Shown here one piece after another: positions 1-8,985 of a DNA stretch of 48,432 nucleotides. The stretch is taken from the NCBI GenBank assembly GCA_934229535.1, contig CAKQDS010000011.1:1-48432 (forward strand), read 5' to 3'. The position numbers and the translations under genes are program-made. The stretch comes from an uncultured Anaeroplasmataceae bacterium. Its GTDB lineage: Bacteria; Bacillota_I; Bacilli_A; Acholeplasmatales; Anaeroplasmataceae. Position 1 is the first letter of the stretch. Every line of letters starts with the position of its first letter. The notes beneath the pieces were generated by a model that saw nothing but the letters and a program-made list of their open reading frames with translations, searched no databases and was not told where the DNA came from.

Positions 1-80
1 TGTCGTGCTTTTAAATAATCATAATTATTTTTTACCTTTTTTATCAAAAATCTCTTGATTTATTTATAGCTGGCTCCTAA

Positions 81-107
81 AAAATAAAGGGAATCTATAA
101 GATTCCC
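81..107 (-). terminator. Intrinsic terminator ending the uronate operon
   Basis: A perfect 8-bp stem (GGGAATCT/AGATTCCC) with a 3-base loop is followed on the minus strand by a T-rich tail. It sits 5 bases past the iclR stop and closes the whole minus-strand transcript. Bases 1-80 hold nothing I can identify. Confidence 0.85.
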
Positions 108-111
108 AAAT

Positions 112-876
112 TTATTTATCCCAATATTGAGTTTCAAGAAAACCTAAATCTCTTGATATATTCAAAGCACATTCTCTTACAAATCCACCAATTTCTTCAT
201 CTGAATAATCATTATTTCTAACATCAGAGAAGGAAATTGCGGCTACAATATTTGAAGTTGAGTCAAATATTGGTGCTCCATAGCATATCATTAAATCCTC
301 GTTTTCTTTACAATCAATTGAATATCCACGTTTTTTGACAAGTTTTAAGTTTTCAATCAATTCCTGCTTATTTTTAATAGTATTGTTAGTCTTTTGAATA
401 AAATTTATTTTATCAACAGTAGCAATTCTTTCCTCATCAGGTAAATAAGCAAGATAAGCTTTTCCTAAAGCAGTAGCATATGCAGGATGCTTAGAACCAA
501 CACTACAGGTCGCAAGCTTCGCACCATCACCAGCATACTTATAGATGTAAATTATATCAGTTCCATCAAGTGTTCCCATAAATGACGTTCTTTTTAATTT
601 GTCAGCAAGACTATTCAAATAAGGGGCAGCCACTTCAAATAAACTTCTATTTTTAGTATATTTACTTCCAAGCGAATATGCAGCAATGCCAAGAATATAT
701 TTACGATCATTTAAACGATGTTGTTCTAAAAGCTTTAATTCTAAAAGTGATTGAACTATATCAAAAACACTACTTTTTGGAATCATCATATAATTAGTTA
801 TCTCTTTTAAAGTAACTCCATCTCTTTCACCAACATAATTTAATATCTGTAATGCTCTTTCTATTGTTCTATTCAT
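112..876 (-). CDS. IclR family transcriptional regulator
   Basis: 254 aa, the usual IclR length. Residues about 5-65 form the N-terminal winged helix-turn-helix (ITNYMMIPKSSVFDIVQSL reads as the recognition region) and residues about 80-250 the IclR effector-binding domain, with the family-typical ATALGKAYLAYLP segment. It is the last gene of the uronate cluster but also has its own strong promoter in the 77-bp gap after the SDR gene, so it can be made when the long operon is off. IclR members such as KdgR commonly sense pectin or uronate breakdown products; that role here is inferred from position. The start follows a GAGGAG ribosome binding site. The palindrome at 15454-15467 is a candidate operator. 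Confidence 0.9.
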   Translation of the reverse strand: MNRTIERALQILNYVGERDGVTLKEITNYMMIPKSSVFDIVQSLLELKLLEQHRLNDRKYILGIAAYSLGSKYTKNRSLFEVAAPYLNSLADKLKRTSFMGTLDGTDIIYIYKYAGDGAKLATCSVGSKHPAYATALGKAYLAYLPDEERIATVDKINFIQKTNNTIKNKQELIENLKLVKKRGYSIDCKENEDLMICYGAPIFDSTSNIVAAISFSDVRNNDYSDEEIGGFVRECALNISRDLGFLETQYWDK

Positions 877-917
877 ATACTTCTCCTCATAATATAACCC
901 ACAAATTATTTAATATT

Positions 918-946
918 ATTTTAAAACAATTTACATTTTTTGTCAA
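918..946 (-). promoter_or_regulatory. Sigma-A promoter for the IclR gene
   Basis: On the minus strand TTGACA (946-941) and TAAAAT (923-918) are separated by 17 bases, a near-consensus housekeeping promoter placed between the SDR stop and the iclR start. Confidence 0.75.
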
Positions 947-953
947 GTATATT

Positions 954-1703
954 TTATAAGAAATCTTGTCCACCGTTAATTTGAACAACTTCGCCAGTCA
1001 AGAATGATGCCTTATCTGAAGCTAAGAATTCAATAACATTAGCAACTTCCTCAGGACGACCAAAACGTTTCATAAGAATATTATTTTTCCAAGATTCAAA
1101 TAATGCTGGGTTTGTTTTTCTAATATTATCATGGAATGGAGTATCAATAGTTCCCGGAGCAACAGCATTACAACGAATATTATATTCAGCTAAATCCTTA
1201 GCTAATGCTCTTGTAAATGTTACAATTGCAGCCTTAGATGTTCCATAAATTCCAGCACCTGGTCCACCAGCATTCCAGCCAGCATTTGATGAGAAATTGA
1301 TAATTGATGGGTTTTCGCCCTTCTTTAAATATGGAATACAAGCTCTTGACATAAAGAATGCACTATCTAGATTTAAAGCCATTACACCACGATAAAATTC
1401 AGTAGTCATAGTTTCAAATCTTGATCTGCCACCAAGACCACCAGCATTATTAACTAAAAGATCAATGTGACCATATTTATCACCAATCTTTTTTACATTT
1501 TCGTTAACCTCTGCCTCGTTAGTTACATCAAAATGATAATATTCAATATCAATATTTAAAGCTTTTAATTCCTTCAAAACCTTTTCAGCTACTGGGTCAT
1601 CAATGCCATTTAAAGCAATTGTATAACCATTTAAGCCTAAAACCTTTGCTGTAGCAGAACCGATTCCACCAGTTCCACCTGTAATAATTGCGACTTTCTT
1701 CAT
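954..1703 (-). CDS. SDR family oxidoreductase, probably uronate/ketouronate dehydrogenase (KduD-like role)
   Basis: 249 aa, a classical short-chain dehydrogenase. The cofactor motif TGGTGGIG is at residues 8-15, NNAGG near 85, and the catalytic tetrad includes a Ser near 140 and YGTSK (Tyr-x-x-x-Lys) near 153; the C-terminus ends in the usual GGQDF. Such enzymes reduce or oxidise a sugar or keto acid with NAD(P)H. Lying directly after a KdgF-like cupin and two lyases, it is a good candidate for the reductase step that turns 4-deoxy-5-keto uronate into 2-keto-3-deoxygluconate (KduD, DhuD or DehR role). The family alone does not fix the substrate; a FabG-like activity is possible but less likely here. 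KduI, KdgK and KdgA homologs are not in the window. Confidence 0.85.
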   Translation of the reverse strand: MKKVAIITGGTGGIGSATAKVLGLNGYTIALNGIDDPVAEKVLKELKALNIDIEYYHFDVTNEAEVNENVKKIGDKYGHIDLLVNNAGGLGGRSRFETMTTEFYRGVMALNLDSAFFMSRACIPYLKKGENPSIINFSSNAGWNAGGPGAGIYGTSKAAIVTFTRALAKDLAEYNIRCNAVAPGTIDTPFHDNIRKTNPALFESWKNNILMKRFGRPEEVANVIEFLASDKASFLTGEVVQINGGQDFL

Positions 1704-1719
1704 TATTTTAAACCTCTTT

Positions 1720-2058
1720 CTACTTTTTTAAAAAGTCTTTTCTTTCTGGAGTGAATATATCAATTAATTCGCCTTCCTCTAAGCAAACAGCACCATGTAA
1801 AACGTTTGGCTCTTTATATGTTGAGTCACCCGCAGTCAAAATTTGCTTTTTGCCATCGATATCGAATTCAAATTTTCCAGAAATAATGTATGTACATTGA
1901 GAATGTATATGCTTATGTAGAGTTCCAACTGCACCTTTTTTAAAATGTAATCTACATACCATTAATTCTTCATTGTGCGCTAAAATTTTTCTTTGAATGC
2001 CTGGATCACAATCACGCCACTCTATATCACAATCCATAAAATAATTTTGAATATCCAT
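1720..2058 (-). CDS. kdgF: Cupin protein, KdgF-like unsaturated-uronate ring opener
   Basis: 112 aa, a single small cupin domain of the size of KdgF. Metal-binding residues are visible in LHKHIHSQCTYIISG (two His plus Gln) and in EPNVLHGAV (second-motif His). KdgF converts the 4,5-unsaturated uronate released by lyases and GH88/GH105 hydrolases into the linear 5-keto-4-deoxyuronate. The gene lies 4 bases after the heparinase-family gene at 2063 and 16 bases before the SDR gene, which fits this step. Assignment rests on the metal motif, size and context; other small cupins look similar. Confidence 0.75.
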   Translation of the reverse strand: MDIQNYFMDCDIEWRDCDPGIQRKILAHNEELMVCRLHFKKGAVGTLHKHIHSQCTYIISGKFEFDIDGKKQILTAGDSTYKEPNVLHGAVCLEEGELIDIFTPERKDFLKK

Positions 2059-2062
2059 ACTT

Positions 2063-3964
2063 TTACTCCTTTATTTCTAAACGCATTTTATAATCAATTA
2101 ATTTTCCAAATGAACGAACAAGTAATGTTGTTCTTGTTTTATTAACAGGATTATCCATAGTTTTTAAGATATATACGTCCTTGCTATTTAAATCCATTAA
2201 GCAAAGCTTTATTTCTTTATTATCTAGTGAAGCATTAATTGTTAATTCATTTTGGGTATTAACTCGATATGCTTCTAAAATATGCTGATAGCCATTATCA
2301 TCAAAGCCCATATTATTTTCGACTTTCTTAGCATTATCAGGTATTACTACATTTATGTTAGCCTCCAAATGGAACACATAATCAAAATTAGCTTCTTCTT
2401 TAGCTTGAACTAAATAATTATCCCATAAGATATTTTCTTTAATTTCGACATCACGAGTATAACATACACCTGGATAAACATCCTCGTGCTTACATACAAT
2501 ATGGCAAGGGTTATAGAAAATTGTATCGCCCTTTGTTGTTGATAAAATATTTTCACCATTTCTAATAATTGTATTATGAGCTAAAGACATTCTATGCCAT
2601 TCCTTACACATCTTTGATTGATAGCCAGCATTAGATAAATCTCTACTGATTCTATCATTCTTATACATTACTTCAATATTAATTAAATCAGGATGAGCAT
2701 GAGATGGTCCATTTAATCCATACTTTACAAATACATTTAGATAATCATTTCTAAGCATTGCATAATTAGAATTAGGGAAATTCTTAGTTGATTGCTTAAC
2801 TTTAATAAAATCATCATATTTATAATCAGTATTAAGTAACAATCTTTCATACGCAATTTTATTATCTATATAATAAGGCTTAGAAAGTGGAAGCGGCGTT
2901 CTTGGATTAGAATTTGCTTCAATATTTTTTAAGATATTTCCGACCTCACTATATTCACCAAAAACATGACTTGCAACATGATAAATATAACTATAGGTCT
3001 TTAAATTAATGCTTGGCCAACCATCATTAGGATTTGGTAGATATTGATTAGCAAATGAATAATTATAAGCATTAATAAACATCATTTCAATCTTATCCTT
3101 TGCTTCCTTAATAAATGGCTGATTATAAATTTCTCCAAATAAAAGTAATGGACTAATTCCTTCTAATGTAAAGAAATTATAATGAATAGATCCTTCATAC
3201 CAGAATCCATCAGATGTAACGCCTTCTCTTATTTGACGATAAATATTAAATTCACCATTAAAAACAAAATCCAGCATTTCTTTATCATTAAAATATAAGC
3301 CAATTAAACCAATTGCAGAAATATTCCAACAACGAATATTATGGATTGCATTAACCTGTGGACGTAATAAATGATATATTTCCTTAAATAAATTTTCATA
3401 AACAAAATCTTTAAATTCTTTATCAATATCATTTTTTACAATTTCTAAGGCTTGAATCATTCTAATTGCTATAATTGATTCGTTTAAGCCCTGAGGAAGT
3501 ATTCTTCCACATCCCCAATTCATATCATCATATGAATCAAATACTTCTCTTTCTTTGTTATGAATTTTAAATTCCTTATAATGCTTAGCATAAAAGCTCA
3601 TAAGGTCCTTTAAAATCAAAAGATAGTGCTCATCTTTATTGAAGGCATAAACACCAGCAGCCTTCCACATTGTTAAAACAGCTTGATTACGATAGAAATA
3701 GGTCCAAACACCATCATAAAGCTCACCCTTGTAATTTTTACCACAAACAGAGCAAATATGATCATGAGGTTTATGAATATCAAATATTAATCTGCCACCA
3801 TCATAGTCGCAAAAATAATTGTGTCCCCATTCACTATTCTTTGTTGGATCATCATGAAATTCACTATAAAATTCATCAACCTCTTTTTTAATCTTATCAA
3901 TTACGCCCTTATATTCTTCATTTTTCAATAGGCATTTTCGATAATTATCATTCAAATATTTCAT
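2063..3964 (-). CDS. Heparinase II/III family polysaccharide lyase (first)
   Basis: 633 aa with no signal peptide, so cytoplasmic. The N-terminal half is an alpha-toroid; WYEGSIHYNFF (Tyr256, Tyr262) carries the usual catalytic tyrosine region, CWN (Asn214) a substrate Asn, and GPSHAHPD (His422, His424, Asp426) opens the C-terminal beta-sandwich with its conserved His. A CxxC pair (Cys71, Cys74) in an N-terminal loop resembles motifs seen in related uronate lyases and may bind metal. The family cleaves uronic-acid polymers (heparin, heparan, alginate) by beta-elimination, leaving a 4,5-unsaturated uronate. Its first 17 bases overlap the end of the second lyase gene, so translation is coupled. 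Substrate not determined. Confidence 0.85.
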   Translation of the reverse strand: MKYLNDNYRKCLLKNEEYKGVIDKIKKEVDEFYSEFHDDPTKNSEWGHNYFCDYDGGRLIFDIHKPHDHICSVCGKNYKGELYDGVWTYFYRNQAVLTMWKAAGVYAFNKDEHYLLILKDLMSFYAKHYKEFKIHNKEREVFDSYDDMNWGCGRILPQGLNESIIAIRMIQALEIVKNDIDKEFKDFVYENLFKEIYHLLRPQVNAIHNIRCWNISAIGLIGLYFNDKEMLDFVFNGEFNIYRQIREGVTSDGFWYEGSIHYNFFTLEGISPLLLFGEIYNQPFIKEAKDKIEMMFINAYNYSFANQYLPNPNDGWPSINLKTYSYIYHVASHVFGEYSEVGNILKNIEANSNPRTPLPLSKPYYIDNKIAYERLLLNTDYKYDDFIKVKQSTKNFPNSNYAMLRNDYLNVFVKYGLNGPSHAHPDLINIEVMYKNDRISRDLSNAGYQSKMCKEWHRMSLAHNTIIRNGENILSTTKGDTIFYNPCHIVCKHEDVYPGVCYTRDVEIKENILWDNYLVQAKEEANFDYVFHLEANINVVIPDNAKKVENNMGFDDNGYQHILEAYRVNTQNELTINASLDNKEIKLCLMDLNSKDVYILKTMDNPVNKTRTTLLVRSFGKLIDYKMRLEIKE

Positions 3965-6011
3965 TTAATCCTCCTTGTTTTATATCTTGTTTCATATTAG
4001 AAGAAATAACATTTCTTCCATTAATATTTAAATAGCTAGCATTAAGCATAATCACATTTGTTATTTTATTTTCCAAATAATCAGCAATTAAAAGTTCACC
4101 ATCAAAATCGAAGGTTTGATCCTTTTTATAACAAATAATTCTTTTATTATCGATAATAACTCTATCATTTTCATACCTTATATCTACATTATTCAAATTA
4201 ATTATTTCAACACCTATAGCTTCCTTACATGGTGTCAAAGTTTTTGCCTCTAATGTATAAAGAGTTGTTTTACAAACCTTATCTGGCTCTTGCGTTGTCA
4301 TAATGCCTGATACATCCTGAACGTATTCTTTAATTATGTAATCCGAATCAAAATATGCCATATATTTCATTGACTCAAGACCATTTTTTATATTATAAAC
4401 ATTCTTATTCTTATCTTTAATTGCCTTTGGTTCAGTATTGATGATACTTTGATAAATATGCTTATCTTCGCTTACAAATCTATTTATATAAATTATATAA
4501 TCAAGATTATCTGATATAAATGTTCTACTTACCTCATTCATCCTAAACTCTAATGGATAAATAGCTTGATTGGATAGTTTAGCTATATATAGCTTATCAA
4601 AGCAATAAAATTTATCTACACTACCATAATACTTACTGATATTATAATTTGGATTTTTCTCAAGACGTTTTTTCAACGAATCCAAATATACATCGCTACA
4701 ATTAGCTGCATCACTATAAACACCATCAACTAATAATACACTATGATTTTGGGGCATAATATTTCGATTATATCCATCATCAATTACCATATAAGAATTG
4801 CCCTTAGTGATAATATAGCTTAAATTATCAGAATGATGATGACTAAGAGCCATAATTTTATTCTTAGTCTTTTTATAATATTCTGTACCTATTTTCCATT
4901 GCTTTTTACCACCAGGATAGCCACATTTAATCGAAAAAGCTATAGAATCTTCATCAAAGCCATTACGTATAGCTATTAACCCTAAATCATCGAATTTTCG
5001 ATATAATGGCAATTCATTAGGATTTTTCGAAATAATGCTTGGATTATACCATAGAAAGCTCAACCATGCCTCTGGCATAATACCAGGCTTAATTTTACTT
5101 AAATACTGTTCTTCATAATAATGATCATTTAATATTAAATCACCCATATATTGTGCATAGCCATTATTATATTCACTTGCAAATTTATAATACATTGCTA
5201 TACTATTTGAGCTATGTCTATCATGACAATCACCAAAATTTAATTGCATATGAAGATTACTAGCTGATTGATATAAGCGGTAAAAGAAGGTATTTTCTAA
5301 GAATTTTGATTTCTTAAATAAATTCTTTTTAGTTCTATCATTATACAAGTCTGCATAAATCATTAGCCATAATACACCATATCGCCAATAGGTTACACCC
5401 TCATAATCGCTACCATCATCTGCTAAGCAATCAAATACAGTTGATATATCATTTTCAGCAGCTTCTATATAGCTTAAAGCCATAGGAAATTCATCCTTTA
5501 TTGCATAGCCACAGGCAGCTAGACCAGTCATATTAATCCAGTTATGATTTTGAAAATAATTAACTGGCCATCCAGTATCATTTTCCATTTTATATTTATA
5601 CATTATTTGAGACTGAAGAATAAGCTTATCCAATACAATCTTTCTTAATTCCGAGCTAAACAAATCATTTAACCATTGGTATGAGATTGATAGTCCAAAT
5701 AAAATCCAAGAAGCACTCAAATCAACATTTACCAAATGAGCATTTCCCCAATAAGGATATGAGCATACAATTTTAATAAATTTTTCTAAGTCATTCAAAT
5801 ATCTTTCTTCATCAGTTAGCAAATAAAGAAGTGATAAATTCATAATTGCTTGACAAAAATAAGTTGTGCTTTCTTTAGGTGGCGTCAATGACAAATTCAT
5901 CGTATGATATAATTCACCCTGCTCGACAAGCTTATAAAACAATTTCCTTCTTGGTCCATTAATTTCTTCTTTAAGCTTATCCAAAGAATCAATTAAAAAA
6001 TATTCTTTCAT
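3948..6011 (-). CDS. Heparinase II/III family polysaccharide lyase (second)
   Basis: 687 aa, no signal peptide. The alpha-toroid carries NHNW (155-158) and SDYEGVTYWRYG (Tyr203, Tyr208) as the catalytic Asn and Tyr region; LSHHHSDN (His391-His393, Asp395) is the C-terminal-domain His motif. It is clearly divergent from its neighbour, so the pair probably attacks different linkages, or one acts on the polymer and the other on oligomers. Overlaps the upstream membrane-protein gene by 4 bases and the downstream lyase by 17. A cytoplasmic site for both lyases means the substrate must be imported at size by the ABC system in this operon. Confidence 0.85.
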   Translation of the reverse strand: MKEYFLIDSLDKLKEEINGPRRKLFYKLVEQGELYHTMNLSLTPPKESTTYFCQAIMNLSLLYLLTDEERYLNDLEKFIKIVCSYPYWGNAHLVNVDLSASWILFGLSISYQWLNDLFSSELRKIVLDKLILQSQIMYKYKMENDTGWPVNYFQNHNWINMTGLAACGYAIKDEFPMALSYIEAAENDISTVFDCLADDGSDYEGVTYWRYGVLWLMIYADLYNDRTKKNLFKKSKFLENTFFYRLYQSASNLHMQLNFGDCHDRHSSNSIAMYYKFASEYNNGYAQYMGDLILNDHYYEEQYLSKIKPGIMPEAWLSFLWYNPSIISKNPNELPLYRKFDDLGLIAIRNGFDEDSIAFSIKCGYPGGKKQWKIGTEYYKKTKNKIMALSHHHSDNLSYIITKGNSYMVIDDGYNRNIMPQNHSVLLVDGVYSDAANCSDVYLDSLKKRLEKNPNYNISKYYGSVDKFYCFDKLYIAKLSNQAIYPLEFRMNEVSRTFISDNLDYIIYINRFVSEDKHIYQSIINTEPKAIKDKNKNVYNIKNGLESMKYMAYFDSDYIIKEYVQDVSGIMTTQEPDKVCKTTLYTLEAKTLTPCKEAIGVEIINLNNVDIRYENDRVIIDNKRIICYKKDQTFDFDGELLIADYLENKITNVIMLNASYLNINGRNVISSNMKQDIKQGGLNEIFE

Positions 6012-6541
6012 TCTTTATTTTTTCCTTTCTTGATTTTCCCAAAAATATAGACAACAAGCTCTTCTATTTTTAATAACAAATAATAAAATATAACAAAGAA
6101 TGTTGCATAAATAATTGGCTCACCCTTTAAAGGTATTCCATTATAGCCAGGCTTTATAAATTTAATTATCAAATAGTTAATACCCTGATATACTAAGAAC
6201 ACTAAAATTGTAGATATAAAGCATCTAAAAAATTCTAATATTTTTAGCCAAGCTCCTTCAAGAATAGTTCTTTCATAATATTTTTTATTAACAATTTTAC
6301 CCTTACGCTCTACCTCAAAGAATCCATAAATAATCGGATCAAAAAGTATTATATGAACACCAGCAGTAACTACACCTAAGATAAAGATTAAGTCAAAAGC
6401 ATCTGAATTAAGTCCCAAATTTGTTCCCCAAGCTATGAAGAAGTAGATAGCTCCTACAAGCCACCAACGAAAGAACATTATTTTAGTATTATCACTAATT
6501 TTTGATAGGAAATTACTCTTCTTTTCTTCTTTATTCTCCAT
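6008..6541 (-). CDS. Four-helix membrane protein of the uronate operon (post-ATPase pair, second)
   Basis: 177 aa when started at the ATG at 6541, which has GAGGG five bases upstream; an ATG at 6553 is also in frame but its SD is too distant. I do not recognise the family. Four hydrophobic segments are visible (MFFRWWLVGAIYFFIAW, LIFILGVVTAGVHIILF, CFISTILVFLVYQG, IYATFFVIFYYLLL) between basic, charged ends. It lies between a similar four-helix protein and the second lyase gene, overlapping the latter by 4 bases. A role with the importer is inferred only from position. Confidence 0.75.
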   Translation of the reverse strand: MENKEEKKSNFLSKISDNTKIMFFRWWLVGAIYFFIAWGTNLGLNSDAFDLIFILGVVTAGVHIILFDPIIYGFFEVERKGKIVNKKYYERTILEGAWLKILEFFRCFISTILVFLVYQGINYLIIKFIKPGYNGIPLKGEPIIYATFFVIFYYLLLKIEELVVYIFGKIKKGKNKE

Positions 6542-6557
6542 ATTATCCCTCATTTCT

Positions 6558-7091
6558 TTATTCTACCTTTTCATTTATTTTGCCATTTTTTGCGGCAACG
6601 ACAACAGCAATAATCGTTTCAACTAAGCCAAATAAATATAGTCCAAGCATTACTGAACTCAATATTATACCTGGCATAACCTCACTAGACTTCAATAGGT
6701 TTTGATGACCAATTGCGTAAACATAAATATATACCAAATATGATCCGACACCAATTACAGCAAGTAGCATTACTATAGTAAGAATTATCTTTCTTATTGT
6801 TAAATCCTTAAATCTAATTGCATTAAATAGACAAGCTAGACCAATAAGAATAAACATAAACATAACAAAGCCTGAAATTTCATTTTCCAAAACTGTTAAT
6901 GTTTTAATTTGAATATTACTTAAAATCAAATGAATAATTGCTGTAAAAACAACGATTCTTGTAGCAGTTTTAGTTGGATTATCTTTAACATCTAAAACAA
7001 GCTTCTTAAATAAGTTAAATAATCCAATAAAAATTTTTGCTAAAGTATTCTTAAGTCCACTCCAAAATGAACCTTTTTTATTTTTTTCCAT
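6558..7091 (-). CDS. Four-helix membrane protein of the uronate operon (post-ATPase pair, first)
   Basis: 177 aa. The first 45 residues are basic and amphipathic (SGLKNTLAKIFIGLFNLFKK), followed by four hydrophobic segments (about residues 46-65, 73-92, 103-127 and 141-167). Family not recognised. The start overlaps the last 14 bases of the ATPase gene and has AGGAGATG upstream, so it is translationally coupled to the ATPase. That coupling is the best sign that it works with the ABC importer. Confidence 0.75.
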   Translation of the reverse strand: MEKNKKGSFWSGLKNTLAKIFIGLFNLFKKLVLDVKDNPTKTATRIVVFTAIIHLILSNIQIKTLTVLENEISGFVMFMFILIGLACLFNAIRFKDLTIRKIILTIVMLLAVIGVGSYLVYIYVYAIGHQNLLKSSEVMPGIILSSVMLGLYLFGLVETIIAVVVAAKNGKINEKVE

Positions 7092-8190
7092 TTAGAGCAT
7101 CTCCTTTTATTCTTAACTGAGTTTCTTGATCAAAGTAAAGCACCTTATCCATTCTAAATACAATCTTAAGTACGTCGACGTCAACATTAATTCTACTATT
7201 AATTTTAGCCGTAATTATCTTATCATTTAATTTTAAATCAACGTAATAATGCTTTCCTAAAAATTCTTTAGAGTCAATAGGTAAATCTAAGCAAGCACCT
7301 GGAAATTGTAAAACCATTGCGTCTGATGCATCAATAAATTCTGGTCTAATACCAAGTGTTACCTTCTTTCCATCATATGCTTTTAGCATCTCTTGATCCT
7401 TTTTATCTATTTGTAATGTATAATTATTAGAAACAAATTGATTGCCTTGAATTACACCATCAAGGAAATTCATAGGTGGAGTTCCTATAAAGCCTGCAAC
7501 AAATAGATTGTCAGGTTCACTATAAAGCTCCTTAGGTGTTCCTACTTGCATTATATAGCCATTACTCATAACAATTATTCTATCAGCCATTGTCATTGCT
7601 TCAATTTGATCATGAGTAACATAAATAGTTGTTGTTTTTAAATTCTTTTGAAGTTTAACAATTTCACTTCTTGTTTTTTCTCTTAGCTTAGCATCCAAAT
7701 TTGATAACGGCTCGTCCATTAAGAAAAGCTTAGGCTCTCTTACAACTGTTCTACCAAGAGCAACTCTTTGACGTTGTCCACCAGATAGATTAGCAGGGAA
7801 TCTATTTAAGTAATCAACCAAATCAAATCTCTCTGCTGCTTCCTTAACTGCACTATGAATTCTATCCTTTTGTTCATGACGAACCTTTAGTGATATACCC
7901 ATATTGTCATAAACTGACATATTATAATAAAGTGCGTAATTTTGGAAAACCATCGCTACCTCTCTATCAACAGGAGCAAGCTTATTAACGATTTCACCAT
8001 CCAAGATCATTTCACCACTAGTAATTTCCTCAAGACCAGCGATCATACGAAGTGTTGTTGATTTACCACATCCTGATGAACCAACTAAAACGATAAATTC
8101 ACCATCGTTTATTTCAAGATTAAAATCGTGAACAGCATGAAAACCATTAGGATATATTTTATTAATATTCTTTAAAACTAATTTTGACAT
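7078..8190 (-). CDS. Carbohydrate ABC transporter ATPase, MsmX/UgpC type
   Basis: 370 aa. Walker A is GSSGCGKST (37-45), the signature LSGGQRQR near 134, Walker B LFLMDEP near 155 and the H-loop VTHDQ near 190; residues about 240-370 form the C-terminal TOBE/OB regulatory domain of sugar-importer ATPases. It would energise the two permeases encoded upstream. LplB/LplC-type importers in Bacillota often use a distant shared MsmX, so an ATPase gene inside the operon points to a dedicated one. The gene is flanked on both sides by pairs of small four-helix membrane proteins, an unusual setting. Confidence 0.93.
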   Translation of the reverse strand: MSKLVLKNINKIYPNGFHAVHDFNLEINDGEFIVLVGSSGCGKSTTLRMIAGLEEITSGEMILDGEIVNKLAPVDREVAMVFQNYALYYNMSVYDNMGISLKVRHEQKDRIHSAVKEAAERFDLVDYLNRFPANLSGGQRQRVALGRTVVREPKLFLMDEPLSNLDAKLREKTRSEIVKLQKNLKTTTIYVTHDQIEAMTMADRIIVMSNGYIMQVGTPKELYSEPDNLFVAGFIGTPPMNFLDGVIQGNQFVSNNYTLQIDKKDQEMLKAYDGKKVTLGIRPEFIDASDAMVLQFPGACLDLPIDSKEFLGKHYYVDLKLNDKIITAKINSRINVDVDVLKIVFRMDKVLYFDQETQLRIKGDALNGKK

Positions 8191-8199
8191 ACTATCACC

Positions 8200-8985
8200 C
8201 TACTTTGACATTTGCTTAAAGGAAATTTTACCTTCAGCAATATATTTTTCTTGATTTAATACCTTTCTATATGAAGTAATACCAATTAAAATACCAAAAA
8301 TAATCATATAAATATTAAAACCATAAATAAATATTTGCTTAGTAAGTGTAGCTCCAGCAATATTAACATGCATAAGTGGAACTAAAATTAATGTAATTCT
8401 CAAAACACAATATATACTAAAGCCAATTAAATACAAGCTAAATTTCTTTTTATAATTCTTTATCTTAATTGCACAGCTAAATAAGAACAATAAGAATGCA
8501 ATATTAACAAGAATCATTATACCTACCCAATAATTACGTTCCATAATTGATAGAGTTAAAATCATATAGATTATTTCAAATAAAACCATTGTAAGTGTAA
8601 CATAATATCCAGAAACATTAGCTCTATAAAATGACAAATCTGTTCTTCTATCTCTTTTTTCAGCCTTAGATAATAATTCAAAAGCTTTATAATCATCATA
8701 TACCTTTATCTTATGACGTAGCTTAGCTGCTTTGACTTTATTTGTATAAAGATATTTATCATGTAAAGCATTGAATTTATGCTTATTCTTTTCTGTTGGA
8801 TCATCTTTATATTTCTTTTGAAGAATAGCGAGCTTTTTTAATTCTTTAGAACTAGTATCTGATATTTCTGAATCAATAGAAATATCAATTACTAAATCCT
8901 CTTTTTCCTTGCATAAATCAATTTTTTTATTAACCTTAGCAAATTTTTTAGCATATTTTTGTTCAATTTTTTCTTTGTTAAGCAT
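8200..8985 (-). CDS. Membrane protein with charged coiled-coil N-terminus (pre-ATPase pair, second)
   Basis: 261 aa from the ATG at 8985, which has AGGGTGAG upstream; a GTG 9 bases earlier is less likely. Residues about 1-110 are strongly charged and Lys/Glu-rich, likely coiled coil and cytoplasmic; four hydrophobic segments follow (VTLTMVLFEIIYMIL, VGIMILVNIAFLLFLF, YLIGFSIYCVLRITLIL, FIYGFNIYMIIFGILIGI). Family not recognised. It overlaps the preceding 185-aa gene and ends 9 bases before the ATPase start. The long charged N-terminus could contact the ATPase or other cytoplasmic partners; that is speculation. Confidence 0.75.
   Translation of the reverse strand: MLNKEKIEQKYAKKFAKVNKKIDLCKEKEDLVIDISIDSEISDTSSKELKKLAILQKKYKDDPTEKNKHKFNALHDKYLYTNKVKAAKLRHKIKVYDDYKAFELLSKAEKRDRRTDLSFYRANVSGYYVTLTMVLFEIIYMILTLSIMERNYWVGIMILVNIAFLLFLFSCAIKIKNYKKKFSLYLIGFSIYCVLRITLILVPLMHVNIAGATLTKQIFIYGFNIYMIIFGILIGITSYRKVLNQEKYIAEGKISFKQMSK

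Noticed and set aside
3670..3891. Plus-strand reading frame opposite the first heparinase-family gene (also similar ones at 14431-14658, 16438-16689, 26702-26908, 35743-36018)
   Set aside because: His/Ser/Ile-rich translations with no ribosome binding site, lying antisense to well-supported genes; they are mirror frames of AT-rich coding DNA.
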